Assembly: GCF_021653975.1 (NCBI RefSeq)
Contig: NZ_JAJKFK010000003.1
Span: 558,001-622,000, forward strand
Origin: Amycolatopsis sp. GM8
GTDB taxonomy: Bacteria > Actinomycetota > Actinomycetes > Mycobacteriales > Pseudonocardiaceae
Length of the DNA stretch: 64,000 nt
Reading direction: 5' to 3'
Below, piece after piece: positions 1-8,329 of this stretch. The number at the start of each line of letters is the position of its first letter. Within the stretch, counting starts at the first letter, position 1. Below the pieces are notes generated by a model. The model worked only from the letters and a program-made list of their open reading frames with translations. It ran no database searches and had not been told where the DNA came from. The position numbers and the translations under genes are program-made.

Positions 1-19
1 CGTCGGACTCACCGTCCTG

Positions 20-65
20 AGCGTCGGACTCGCCGGGGCTGGGGCCGGGGCGCGAGTCCGACGCT
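20..65. repeat. Perfect 14-bp inverted repeat (hairpin)
   Basis: Bases 20-33 (AGCGTCGGACTCGC) are exactly complementary to 52-65, with an 18-nt GC-rich loop. It could be a terminator for a gene left of the window or part of the dispersed GAGTCCGAC repeat family also seen at 73-113 and 48815-48850. There is no U-tract. Confidence 0.6.
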
Positions 66-72
66 CGGGACA

Positions 73-113
73 GCGAGTCGGACACTGGCGACGGCGAGTT
101 CGACACTCGCGCG
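73..113. repeat. Dispersed intergenic palindromic repeat, copy 1
   Basis: Two imperfect palindromic units (GCGAGTCGGACACTGGC and GCGAGTTCGACACTCGC) separated by GACG. Nearly the same arrangement recurs 48.7 kb away at 48815-48850, also between genes, so this looks like a dispersed repeat family rather than a local hairpin. Confidence 0.6.
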
Positions 114-180
114 TTGCCGCGCATGACACACGGCGCTCCCGAAAGCAACGATTGTGGGAAAATACCTACCTAAGTCTGTT

Positions 181-196
181 GAAGGTCTGGACCACT
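181..196 (+). promoter_or_regulatory. DasR (dre)-like operator upstream of GH16
   Basis: The 16-mer GAAGGTCTGGACCACT matches the DasR box ACTGGTCTAGACCACT (consensus from memory) at 12 of 16 positions. It lies 54 nt upstream of the GH16 start. Similar sites precede both chitinase genes in this window. DasR represses chitin-utilisation genes in Streptomyces; its action here is inferred. Confidence 0.5.
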
Positions 197-249
197 GGCT
201 CCATACTTTTGTTTCCGCGCACAACAAACAAGCGGAACGAGAGGCAGTG

Positions 250-1071
250 ATGTCGATGAAGACCACTACCCGCCTGTCCCGTCTGCTGCGGCTGGGCGTG
301 CCCGCGCTCGCCGTGGCCGCCGTGCTCGTGGCGCCCGGCAACGCCAGCGCCGCCACGGTGTTCAGCGACGACTTCGACGGCCCGGCCGGCGCCGCCGTCG
401 ACGGATCCAAGTGGACGAACGAGACCGGCGACAACGTCAACAACCACGAGCTGGAGTGGTACACCCCGGGCAACCAGAACGCCGCGCTCGACGGCAATGG
501 CAACCTGGTGATCACCGCGCGCCAAGAGGGCGGGCACGACTGCTGGTACGGCCCCTGCACCTACACCTCGGCCCGGCTCAACACCGCGGGCAAGTTCACC
601 CAGACCTACGGCCACTTCGAGGCCCGCATGAAACTCCCGCGCGGGCAGGGCATGTGGCCGGCGTTCTGGGCGCTGGGCGAGGACATCGGCAGCAATGGCT
701 GGCCGAACTGCGGCGAGATCGACTTCATGGAGAACATCGGCAAGGAGCCGACGACCGTGCACGGCACCATCCACGGCCCCGGCTACTCGGGTGCGGGCGG
801 TATCGGCGCCCCCTACAGCGGCCCGAACTTCTCCGACGACTTCCACACCTACGCGGTCGACTGGGCGCCCGACAGCATCAAGTGGTATGTCGACGGAAAC
901 CTTTACCAGACAAGGACTCCCGCCGACCTGAACGGTAACCGCTGGGTGTTCGACCACCCGTTCTTCATCATCCTCAACCTCGCGGTGGGCGGTGACTGGC
1001 CGGGCGGCCCGGACGGCGGCACCCAGTTCCCGCAGCAGCTGGTGATCGACTACGTGCACGTGACGGCCTGA
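250..1071 (+). CDS. Secreted glycoside hydrolase family 16 (beta-glucanase/laminarinase-like)
   Basis: Predicted to hydrolyse beta-1,3 or beta-1,3-1,4 glucans outside the cell. The ATG at 250 is preceded by GAGAGG (239-244) and starts a signal peptide: basic residues, a hydrophobic run and an Ala-x-Ala cleavage region near residue 35. An upstream in-frame start at 154 would put about 32 non-signal residues in front and has no comparable ribosome site. The GH16 catalytic motif E156-I-D158-F-M-E161 is intact (nucleophile and acid/base Glu). The 273-residue length equals a single catalytic domain; no carbohydrate-binding module is fused. A DasR-like site upstream suggests control by aminosugar availability. 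Substrate preference cannot be read from the sequence. Confidence 0.93.
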   Translation: MSMKTTTRLSRLLRLGVPALAVAAVLVAPGNASAATVFSDDFDGPAGAAVDGSKWTNETGDNVNNHELEWYTPGNQNAALDGNGNLVITARQEGGHDCWYGPCTYTSARLNTAGKFTQTYGHFEARMKLPRGQGMWPAFWALGEDIGSNGWPNCGEIDFMENIGKEPTTVHGTIHGPGYSGAGGIGAPYSGPNFSDDFHTYAVDWAPDSIKWYVDGNLYQTRTPADLNGNRWVFDHPFFIILNLAVGGDWPGGPDGGTQFPQQLVIDYVHVTA

Positions 1072-1080
1072 GCCGCCGCG

Positions 1081-2127
1081 TCAGTGCGCCGTCGGGGCGT
1101 TGGACGCTGGATCGGTGTTGTCGCGCAGCCTGCGCAGCATCAGCGCCAGGTGCAGGCGGAACCGGCCGCTCGGTGAATCGACCTCGAAACCGAGTGCCGA
1201 CTCGGCGTGGGCGAGCCGGGCGGGCAGGGTGCTGTGGTGACGATGCAGGGCGGCGGCCGCCTTGCGCGCGGACCCGGTCGCGCACAGCGCGGCGAGGACC
1301 GCGATCGTGCCCTCGCCGTGCGGCCCGGCCGCCAGCCGGTCCAGCGCTCCGACGTCGGCGATCTCGGACAGCTCGTCCGGTCCGAGCCGGTCGGCCATCG
1401 CCGCGAGACCGCCCAGCCGCTCCCACCACACCACCGGTTCGCTGTCCGCGGTGAACCGCAGGGCCACCCCGGCGGCGCGCCACGACCGGTCCGCCTCGAT
1501 GGCGGGAAGCCGGGGGCCGACGGCCAGCCGGGTGCCGGCCGGCACCGCGCCGGGCAGGTCGCCGGCGCTCAACACCGCCCGCACCGAACCGAGCATGGCG
1601 GCGCGGCCGTCGAACTCGCCGGGGCCGGTCACCGCGAGCACGCGAAGTCGGGCGGCGGCGTCGAGCCCGAGCAGGTGCAGGGCCCGCGAACGCTCGGCGG
1701 TGCCGACCCCCTCGGAGAGAACGAGTTCGACCAGGGCCGGATCGCCGAGTTCGGGCAGCGGGACGTCGCTGTGTTCGAGCAGGATGGCGGTGGCGATCGC
1801 GAACCGTTCCAGCAGCATGTCGTCCAGCGGCGGCGGCTCGCCGGCACGAGCGACCCACGCGATCATCCCGCCCTCGAGTTCACGCGTGGCCGCGCCGGCG
1901 GGGATGGGACTGGACGCGCCGAGAGCGCCGTCGGGCTCCGCACGCAGGGCCAGCCCGCGGACGGGTGCGGCCAGACCCACGGGGCACCCGGCGAGCTGGG
2001 CTGTGCTGCGCACCAAGGTGTCCAGGCTGACCCGGCCGGTGATCAGGCTGTCGAAGAACCCGATCACCCGAACCGCGTTCTCGGCATCGGCGTCGAGTCC
2101 GGACAGCCTCAGTAGCAGGCCCTTCAT
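1081..2127 (-). CDS. PucR-family transcriptional regulator
   Basis: A 348-residue cytoplasmic regulator. The C-terminal 60 residues form the PucR-type helix-turn-helix (region ARKAAAALHRHHSTLPARL, followed by the R-x-R-LHLALMLRRL helix) typical of CdaR/PucR proteins. The N-terminal two thirds resemble the GGDEF-like/GAF-like sensory part of this family but have no identifiable ligand site. It is convergent with the GH16 gene and divergent from the alpha/beta hydrolase gene at 2223, which is the most likely target from position. The start at 2127 fits the family N-terminus. Confidence 0.85.
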   Translation of the reverse strand: MKGLLLRLSGLDADAENAVRVIGFFDSLITGRVSLDTLVRSTAQLAGCPVGLAAPVRGLALRAEPDGALGASSPIPAGAATRELEGGMIAWVARAGEPPPLDDMLLERFAIATAILLEHSDVPLPELGDPALVELVLSEGVGTAERSRALHLLGLDAAARLRVLAVTGPGEFDGRAAMLGSVRAVLSAGDLPGAVPAGTRLAVGPRLPAIEADRSWRAAGVALRFTADSEPVVWWERLGGLAAMADRLGPDELSEIADVGALDRLAAGPHGEGTIAVLAALCATGSARKAAAALHRHHSTLPARLAHAESALGFEVDSPSGRFRLHLALMLRRLRDNTDPASNAPTAH

Positions 2128-2222
2128 AGCCGCAACGATACGCAGAACGGGCCGCCAGATGGCGGCATGCCGACCCCCGATCCCCGGCGGCTGGCGGTGG
2201 CCGCCGAACCGGCGAAGCGCCC

Positions 2223-3194
2223 ATGATCAAAGCTATGACCTACGCGATCGATCCCGAACTCGTGCCCTGGCTGGACATGCTGCCGAAGATGACCTTCTCC
2301 GACCGCGACTCGGTCCTCGCGGCGCGCGCGTCGATGGAGGACGTGAAGAACGTCGCCCCGGCCTACGAACCGGTGAACCCGCTCGATATCCGTGATACGA
2401 CCGTGCCCGGTCCCTCGGGCGCACCCGACGTGCCGGTCCGCGTCTACGCACCAGCGAATCGTGACGGCGTGGTACCCGGACTCCTCTACATTCACGGCGG
2501 CGGCTTCATCGTCGGCGATCTGGACACGTTCCACACCGGGCTGCTCAGGCTGGTCGACCAGCTCGGGGTGGTGATCGTCTCGGTGGACTACCGCCTGGCC
2601 CCGGAGCATCCGTTCCCCGCACCGGTCGAAGACTGCTACGCGGCGCTGACCTGGGTCGCGGCGAAGGCGGCTGAACTCGGTATCGACCCGGCGCGCCTCG
2701 GCGTCGCGGGTGACAGCGCCGGCGGTGGCCTCGCCGCGGCCGTGGCCCTGCTGGCCCGTGACCGCGGTGGCCCCGCGCTTTCGTTCCAGTACCTCGGCAT
2801 TCCGGAGCTGGACGACCGGCTGGACACGCCTTCGATGCGTGCCTACGTCGACACTCCGATCTGGAACCGGCCCAACGCGATCTTCAGCTGGACCAGCTAT
2901 CTCGGCACCGAGCCGGGCGGCCCGGACGTCTCGCCGTACGCCGCTCCCGCCCGGGCCGAGGACCTCTCGGGACTGCCGCCCACATTCGTGGTGACCTCCC
3001 AGTTCGACCCGCTGCGCGACGAAGGCATCGCCTACGCGCAGCGGCTGATGCAGGCCGGGGTGAACACCGAACTGCACCACTATCCCGGGACCTTCCACGG
3101 TTCTTCGCTGGTCGAGGCCGCCGCGGTGTCGAAGCGGATGCTGGCCGACGAGCTCGACGGCCTGCGCCGAGGGCTTCGGGTGGACACCAAGTAA
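2223..3194 (+). CDS. Alpha/beta hydrolase, HSL-type esterase/lipase
   Basis: A cytosolic carboxylesterase of the hormone-sensitive-lipase family (about 310-320 residues). The oxyanion-hole motif HGGG (in LLYIHGGGF) and the nucleophile elbow GDSAGG are intact; the C-terminal Asp (TSQFDPLRD) and His (GTFHGS) complete the triad. It is divergent from the PucR-type regulator across about 95 nt, so the two may form a regulator-target pair. Two in-frame ATGs (2223 and 2235) are equally plausible because neither has a strong ribosome site. A GC-rich hairpin at 3258-3298 follows. Confidence 0.9.
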   Translation: MIKAMTYAIDPELVPWLDMLPKMTFSDRDSVLAARASMEDVKNVAPAYEPVNPLDIRDTTVPGPSGAPDVPVRVYAPANRDGVVPGLLYIHGGGFIVGDLDTFHTGLLRLVDQLGVVIVSVDYRLAPEHPFPAPVEDCYAALTWVAAKAAELGIDPARLGVAGDSAGGGLAAAVALLARDRGGPALSFQYLGIPELDDRLDTPSMRAYVDTPIWNRPNAIFSWTSYLGTEPGGPDVSPYAAPARAEDLSGLPPTFVVTSQFDPLRDEGIAYAQRLMQAGVNTELHHYPGTFHGSSLVEAAAVSKRMLADELDGLRRGLRVDTK

Positions 3195-3257
3195 GTTCCA
3201 CAATGGATAGTCCGAAGTGCTCTGTCTATTGAGGACCATCTTTGCCACGTCGCACCT

Positions 3258-3298
3258 CAGCCCCCGCCCGCCGCTTCGAGCGCGCGGGCGAGGGGCTG
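3258..3298 (+). terminator. Terminator-like hairpin after the esterase gene
   Basis: CAGCCCC-CGCCCGC pairs with GCGGGCG-GGGGCTG around a short loop with one bulged base. It lies about 60 nt after the esterase stop and just before the promoter of the next gene. There is no clear U-run, as is usual for actinomycete terminators. Confidence 0.55.
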
Positions 3299-3310
3299 GC
3301 GCGCCACCGA

Positions 3311-3324
3311 TAGAACGTGTTCTA
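3311..3324. promoter_or_regulatory. KstR-like operator (site 1)
   Basis: TAGAACGTGTTCTA fits the KstR box TNNAACNNGTTNNA (from memory). It ends 9 nt before the start of the F420-type oxidoreductase and overlaps a possible -10 element (TCTAAT, 3321-3326), so a bound repressor would block transcription. Two related sites flank the alcohol dehydrogenase gene near 58900. Confidence 0.55.
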
Positions 3325-3333
3325 ATCTGAGGT

Positions 3334-4209
3334 ATGCGCCATGGCATCGTGCTGTTCACCAGTGATCGCGGGATCTCGCCGGCCGTAGCCGCCAAAGCCG
3401 CCGAGGACGCGGGGTTCCACTCGTTCAGCGTGCCCGAGCACACGCACATCCCGGTCAAGCGCGAGGCAGCGCATCCGCAGACCGGCGACGCCACCCTGCC
3501 CGACGACCGGTACCTGCGCACCCTCGACCCGTGGGTCGCGCTCGCGACCGCCGCGTCGGTCACCGAACGGATCCGGCTCTCGACCGCCGTCGCGCTGCCC
3601 GTCGAGCACGACCCGATCACCCTCGCCAAGACCATCGCGTCACTGGACCACCTCTCCGGCGGCCGGGTGACGCTCGGCGTCGGCTTCGGCTGGAACACCG
3701 ACGAGCTGACCGACCACGGTGTGCCGGCCGGGCGGCGGCGCACGATGCTGCGCGAGTACCTCGAAGCGATGCGTGCATTGTGGACGGACGAAGAAGCCGG
3801 CTACGACGGCGAGTTCGTGAAGTTCGGCCCCTCCTGGGCGTGGCCGAAGCCGGCCGGCGACGTGCCGGTGGTCGTCGGCGCGGCGGGTACCGAGAAGACG
3901 TTCCGCTGGATCGCCCGGTCCGCCACCGGCTGGCTGACCACGCCGATGGAGGAGGGGCTCGCGGAGAAAATCGCGCTACTACGTAAGATCTGGCAGGAAG
4001 CCGGCCGCGAGGACACCCCCGAGATCGTCGTGCTCGCGGGCCGGCATCAGCCCGGAGTCCTTGCCCAGTACGAAGAACTGGGCGTCACCGAGGTCCTCTT
4101 CGGACTTCCCGACCGGTCCGCGGACCAGGTCACGGGGTACCTGACGCACCTGGCCGGGAAGCTCGGCCTTCACTCCGAAGCCTGCTCCGCCAACGGAAGC
4201 AGCACCTGA
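3334..4209 (+). CDS. LLM-class F420-dependent oxidoreductase
   Basis: A luciferase-like TIM-barrel oxidoreductase of 291 residues, of the subgroup that normally uses reduced F420. It begins directly with the family's first beta-strand and has the conserved TLDHLSGGR-type segment and GVGFGWNTDE. Purine-rich GAGG abuts the ATG too closely for normal initiation, so the transcript may be leaderless. A KstR-like palindrome just upstream suggests a role in sterol or steroid-like catabolism (inference; an F420-type member belongs to the mycobacterial KstR regulon as I recall). It overlaps the 3' end of the kinase gene on the opposite strand by 40 bp. Confidence 0.88.
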   Translation: MRHGIVLFTSDRGISPAVAAKAAEDAGFHSFSVPEHTHIPVKREAAHPQTGDATLPDDRYLRTLDPWVALATAASVTERIRLSTAVALPVEHDPITLAKTIASLDHLSGGRVTLGVGFGWNTDELTDHGVPAGRRRTMLREYLEAMRALWTDEEAGYDGEFVKFGPSWAWPKPAGDVPVVVGAAGTEKTFRWIARSATGWLTTPMEEGLAEKIALLRKIWQEAGREDTPEIVVLAGRHQPGVLAQYEELGVTEVLFGLPDRSADQVTGYLTHLAGKLGLHSEACSANGSST

Positions 4210-5594
4210 AACCGGGTGTTGCCCGGCTCCGACCGCACGCGCAGGTCTCCGTGGTGCCGCTCGACGACGATCCGCCACGAGATGTCCAGCCCGAGACCCG
4301 TGCCCGCCCCCACCGGCTTCGTGGTGAAGAACGGCTCGAAGATCCGCTGCCGGATCTCCTCCGGCACACCCGGCCCGGTGTCCCCGATCTCGACGCACAC
4401 CTGGTCCTCGACCAGTGCCGTGTGGACAGTGAGCGTGCCCGAGCCGTTCATCGCGCCGACGGCGTTGTCGATCAGATTGGTCCAGACCTGGTTCAGCTCG
4501 CCGGGATACGCGGGCACGTTCGGCAACGTGCGGTCGTAGTCCTTGACGACCTTGACCCCGTTGCCGATCTTGCTGCCGAGCATCACCAGCGTCGAGTCGA
4601 GCCCGTCGTGCACATCGATCCACTGGTGCGCCGCGCGGTCCAGTTGCGAATACTGCTTCGCGGCGCCGATCAGCGCCGAGATGCGGGTGGTCGAGTCCTC
4701 GATCTCGCCCATCAGCATCTCGGTCTCCAGCGCGTAACCGAGCCAGCGCACCGCGCCGTCGATCAGCGAGTCGCCGACCGAGTCCAGCACGTCGTCGAGG
4801 TTCTGCGCCCGCAACCCGGCGGACACGAAGATCGGCGCGAGATCCCAGCCCTGCTCCAGGCCGTGGTCGGCGAGCCAGTCGCCGATCTCGTCCTCGCGGT
4901 CGGCCTGCTGCATCGCGGTCAGCGGGGGCGCCGAGGCGACCCGCTTGACCAGCTGCTCCTGCACGTCGATGAGCTGTTCGAGCAGGTTCGGGTCGATGTC
5001 CTTCTTGGCCAGTATCGCCAGCTTGTTCCGCATGCCCGCGACGCGCTCGCGCAGCGCCGCCGTCGCCCGGACCGCGGCCGCGGCTGGGTTGTTGAGCTCG
5101 TGCGTCAGCCCGGCGGACATCTGGCCCAGCGCGAGCAGCCGCCGCCGCTGCCCGATCAGCGCGTCCGAGGTGCGCCAGCCGAGGTAGGTCCCTTCGAGCA
5201 GGTGCGTCGCCATCGGGAACCAGGCCCGGAACCGCTCGGCGAACTCCCGGGCCGGCAGGGTCAGGAACGTCAGTTCGCTCAGCGCGTACACCGAGGCCGC
5301 GTAGCGCTGCTGGTCCTGGCCGTAGAAGAACTGGGTGGCCCCGCAGTACGCGCCGCGCTGGTCCGAGCGCGTGGTCTCGACTTCGCCGCCGGAGTCCTGT
5401 TTGGTCATCCGCAGCGTGCCCGCGAGCAGCACGTAGAAGCAGGTGGCCTCGTCGCCCTCGCTGATCACCTTGACCCCGCCGGCGTAGTCCTCGACCGACG
5501 CGTGCTCCAGGATCCAGTCCAGCTGGCTGTCGGACAGGCTCGTGAACAGGAACAACTCTCGCAGGAACTCCCTGCTCAGCACGGGTTCGGTCAT
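4170..5594 (-). CDS. Cyclic-nucleotide-binding-domain histidine kinase
   Basis: A soluble sensor kinase of 474 residues with no membrane segment. Residues about 10-130 form a CAP-ED/cNMP-binding fold (ISEGDEATCFYVLLAG). An H-box LTHELNNP has the phospho-acceptor His165, and the C-terminal HATPase domain has the N-box (LIDNAVGAM), DTGPGVP and GTGLGLDIS. The ATG at 5594 overlaps the stop of the upstream receiver-thioredoxin-reductase gene (ATGA), so the two are translationally coupled. That gene carries a complete receiver domain, which is the obvious phosphorylation partner. The signal sensed is not visible. Confidence 0.92.
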   Translation of the reverse strand: MTEPVLSREFLRELFLFTSLSDSQLDWILEHASVEDYAGGVKVISEGDEATCFYVLLAGTLRMTKQDSGGEVETTRSDQRGAYCGATQFFYGQDQQRYAASVYALSELTFLTLPAREFAERFRAWFPMATHLLEGTYLGWRTSDALIGQRRRLLALGQMSAGLTHELNNPAAAAVRATAALRERVAGMRNKLAILAKKDIDPNLLEQLIDVQEQLVKRVASAPPLTAMQQADREDEIGDWLADHGLEQGWDLAPIFVSAGLRAQNLDDVLDSVGDSLIDGAVRWLGYALETEMLMGEIEDSTTRISALIGAAKQYSQLDRAAHQWIDVHDGLDSTLVMLGSKIGNGVKVVKDYDRTLPNVPAYPGELNQVWTNLIDNAVGAMNGSGTLTVHTALVEDQVCVEIGDTGPGVPEEIRQRIFEPFFTTKPVGAGTGLGLDISWRIVVERHHGDLRVRSEPGNTRFQVLLPLAEQASE

Positions 5595-7246
5595 CGCTGC
5601 TCCAGGTATCGGTGCACCAACGTGACCGCCATCGCGCCTTCCCCGACCGCGGACGCGACGCGCTTCACCGACTGCGATCGTACGTCGCCGGCGACGAACA
5701 CCCCCGGAATCGAGGACTCCAGGTGGTGCGGGTCGCGATCCAGCGTCCAGCCCGGCGGCCGCCGCCCCTCGACCAGCAGGTCCGTACCGGTGCACACGAA
5801 CCCGTGGTCGTCGCGGACCACCTGCGCGCCCAGCCATTCGGTGCGCGGCGCGGCGCCGATGAAGACGAACAGGTGCCCGGTGTCGAGGGTCTCCTCGTTG
5901 CCGGCCGAGTCGCACACCGTGAGCTTCTCCAGGTGCTCCTGGCCGTGCACCTGCTTGACCGTGGTGCGGGTGCGCACGTGCACGTTGTCGATCTGGTCCA
6001 GCTGCTCGATCAGGTAGTGCGACATCGAGGACTGCAGCGATTCGCCGCGCACCAGGATGGTGACGTCCTTGGCGTAGCGGGAAAAGAACACCGCGGCCTG
6101 GCCCGCGGAGTTCGCGCCGCCGACGATGTACACGTGCTGGCCGGCGCATTCGGGCGCCTCGGTGGACGCGGAGCCGTAGTAGACACCGCGGCCGGTCAGC
6201 TCCTGGCAGCCGGCCGCCTGCAGCGTGCGGTAGGAGACGCCGGTGGAGAGCACGATGGCGTGCGCGGCCAGTTCGCTGCCGTCGCCGAACTTGATCACCC
6301 GCGCCGAGCCGCGCGCCTCCAGCCCCACCACGTCGCGCGTGGTGAGCACCTCGGCGCCGAACTTCTGCGCCTGGCGGCGGGCCCGGTCGGTCAGCTGCGC
6401 GCCGGAAACCCCGTCCGGGAAGCCGAGATAGTTCTCGATCCGGGAGCTCTGCCCGGCCTGACCGCCGGTCGCCCGGCGCTCGACGAGCACCGTGCGCAGC
6501 CCTTCGGACGCGCCGTACACCGCCGCGCCGAGCCCGGCGGGCCCGCCGCCGACCACGATGAGGTCGTAGAACTCCTCCGCCGGGCGGGTGGACAGGCCGA
6601 CCGCGTCGGCGATCTCCTCACCGCTGGGCTTGCGCAGCACGGTGCCGTCCGGGGTGATCAGCACCGGGATGTCGTCGGGGGTCGCGCCGGCGGCCTCCAG
6701 CAGGCGGGCCGCCTCCGGCTCGTCCACTGAATACCAGCGGTACGGCACGGAGTTGCGGGCGAGGAAGTCGCGGACCTTGTACGAGGGCTGGGACCAGCGG
6801 TGACCGAGCACCTTGGTCTCGTCGACCGGCCGGTCCCCCACCGCGCGCCACGCCTCGACGAGCGCGTCCACCACCGGGTAGAGCTTCTCCTCCGGCGGGT
6901 CCCACGGCTTGAGCAGGTAGTGGTCCACGTCCACGACGTTGATCGCCTGGATGGCGGCGTCGGTGTCGGCATAGGCGGTCAGCAGGGCCCGGCGGGCCTG
7001 CGGGAACAGGTCCATCGCCTTTTCCAGGAACGCGATGCCGTCCATGTGCGGCATCCGGTAGTCGGCGAGGATCGCGGCGACCGCGTCCCCGCGCAACTTG
7101 ATCTCACGCAGTGCGTCGAGCGCGTCGGCGCCCGAGGCGGCGCGCACGACCCGGTAGTCCTGGCCGTAGCGACGGCGGAGGTCGCGGGCGACCGAGCGGG
7201 ACACTGCCGGGTCGTCGTCGACCGTCATCAGGATGGGCTGGCTCAC
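5591..7246 (-). CDS. Fused response regulator/thioredoxin-reductase-like flavoprotein
   Basis: A 551-residue fusion. Residues 1-125 are a receiver domain with the acidic pocket D10-D12, phospho-acceptor D62, T90 and K113. Residues about 155-218 are a glutaredoxin/thioredoxin-like spacer. From 228 onward there is a thioredoxin-reductase-type FAD/NAD(P)H module (GGGPAG 233-238; second Rossmann motif IVGGANSAG near 374-382; FAD-binding GVFVAGDVR near the C-terminus). Where thioredoxin reductase has its redox CxxC, this protein reads YYGSAS, so it cannot do the usual dithiol relay. Electron transfer may instead be controlled by phosphorylation from the coupled kinase downstream. Confidence 0.92.
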   Translation of the reverse strand: MSQPILMTVDDDPAVSRSVARDLRRRYGQDYRVVRAASGADALDALREIKLRGDAVAAILADYRMPHMDGIAFLEKAMDLFPQARRALLTAYADTDAAIQAINVVDVDHYLLKPWDPPEEKLYPVVDALVEAWRAVGDRPVDETKVLGHRWSQPSYKVRDFLARNSVPYRWYSVDEPEAARLLEAAGATPDDIPVLITPDGTVLRKPSGEEIADAVGLSTRPAEEFYDLIVVGGGPAGLGAAVYGASEGLRTVLVERRATGGQAGQSSRIENYLGFPDGVSGAQLTDRARRQAQKFGAEVLTTRDVVGLEARGSARVIKFGDGSELAAHAIVLSTGVSYRTLQAAGCQELTGRGVYYGSASTEAPECAGQHVYIVGGANSAGQAAVFFSRYAKDVTILVRGESLQSSMSHYLIEQLDQIDNVHVRTRTTVKQVHGQEHLEKLTVCDSAGNEETLDTGHLFVFIGAAPRTEWLGAQVVRDDHGFVCTGTDLLVEGRRPPGWTLDRDPHHLESSIPGVFVAGDVRSQSVKRVASAVGEGAMAVTLVHRYLEQR

Positions 7247-7615
7247 GAGGAAACCCTACGGCGTGGATGCCCTGTTCGTCGATTGTGTCGCGGTTTCCCG
7301 GGGCGGTGCGGCAAGTGACTCCCGGCGCGGGGGGACAAGGGAGCCCGCGCACGGGAGCACTCGCCCGCCACGACGCTCCGAGGGGGAGTCCGAGCGCGCG
7401 GCGAGACGGTTTCGCTGCCGCAATTACCGGCGCGTTCCCGCTGTGCCCGGTAGTCGCCGGGCACGGGCACGCCGTTACAGCGCCTTGTTTGTCTTGCGGT
7501 GTCCGGTTGAGGCATGAAGGCGAGATGAATTGGGGGGCGAACCTGTAGCGATAACGGCAATTTTCCCGACACAGCCCTCGGGGCGGCAGTTTTCCCTTTG
7601 TGGAAGGAAACGGCT
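7247..7615. other. 369-bp intergenic region between divergent genes
   Basis: This holds the promoters of the receiver-flavoprotein operon (minus) and the SDR gene (plus). A hairpin GTGCCCGG-N6-CCGGGCAC occupies 7443-7464. A seven-codon ORF (MNWGANL, 7526-7549) lies before the SDR gene; it may be chance. I see no protein-coding gene, tRNA or recognisable riboswitch. Confidence 0.5.
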
Positions 7616-8302
7616 GTGGCGGAAACAAAACCGGTGGCGGTGGTGGTCGGTGCGACCGGGGGGATCGGGCGGGCGGTGGCGGTCGCGCTGAGCGACGAGG
7701 GCTACACGGTATGGCTGGCGGGGCGGGATGAAGCGGCATTGAAATCGCTGGCGGCCGAGCTGCCGGATTCGGCGCCCTGGACCGTCGATTTCGAGGATGA
7801 CGTGGCCGAGGTCCCGCTCGACGTGCCCAAGGTGGACGTGCTCGTGCACTGTGCCGGGGTGTTCGCGTCCGGCACCGTGGACGAGATGCCGGAAGACCAA
7901 TGGCGCCAGGTGTTTACGGTGAATCTTTTCGGGGTCGTGGGACTGACCCGTGAACTGCTGCCCCGGCTGCGGGCCGCGCGCGGCAAGGTGATCCTGGTGA
8001 ACTCGACCGTCGTGCGGACCTCCGCGGCCGGCCGGGGCGCGTACGCGGCGAGCAAGGAGGCGCTGCGGGTGTTCGGCGAAGCGCTGCACCAGGAGGAAAT
8101 CGACCACGGGGTGCAGGTGACGACCATCTACCCCGGCCGGGTCGCGACCGACATGCAGCGCACCGTGCGGCGCGGCGAAGGCGGCCCGTTCGAACCCGCG
8201 CGTTATCTGACCCCGGAAACCGTGGCCGCGGCGGTGCTCGTCGTGCTGTCCACCCCCGCCGACGGCCACCTCACCGAATTCGTGCTGAAACCGGCCTGGT
8301 GA
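7616..8302 (+). CDS. SDR-family NAD(P)-dependent oxidoreductase
   Basis: A classical short-chain dehydrogenase/reductase (228 residues) with the cofactor motif VGATGGIGRA at the N-terminus, the HCAG (NNAG-equivalent) segment and the active-site Y-x3-K in GAYAASKEAL. The GTG at 7616 is chosen because GGAAGGA (7602-7608) lies 7 nt upstream; a TTG at 7598 has none. It is convergent with the deacetylase gene. The substrate cannot be inferred. Confidence 0.88.
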   Translation: MAETKPVAVVVGATGGIGRAVAVALSDEGYTVWLAGRDEAALKSLAAELPDSAPWTVDFEDDVAEVPLDVPKVDVLVHCAGVFASGTVDEMPEDQWRQVFTVNLFGVVGLTRELLPRLRAARGKVILVNSTVVRTSAAGRGAYAASKEALRVFGEALHQEEIDHGVQVTTIYPGRVATDMQRTVRRGEGGPFEPARYLTPETVAAAVLVVLSTPADGHLTEFVLKPAW

Positions 8303-8329
8303 CCCGCGCCGCCGTGTTTGCCCGTCCGG

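Noticed and set aside
5612..6730. Long plus-strand ORFs opposite the kinase and reductase genes
   Set aside because: These are GC3-driven antisense readings rich in Arg/Gly/Pro without domain motifs, lying opposite well-supported genes; the same applies to long antisense ORFs at 32864-35749, 38801-41281 and 55496-57577.
7526..7549. Leader-peptide attenuator upstream of the SDR gene
   Set aside because: The seven-codon ORF MNWGANL has no run of regulatory codons, and I could not draw alternative hairpins overlapping it.
7443..7600. Riboswitch in the 369-bp intergenic region
   Set aside because: A G-rich stretch loosely recalls c-di-AMP riboswitches, but the conserved core is not present and the downstream gene is an SDR, not a known target class.
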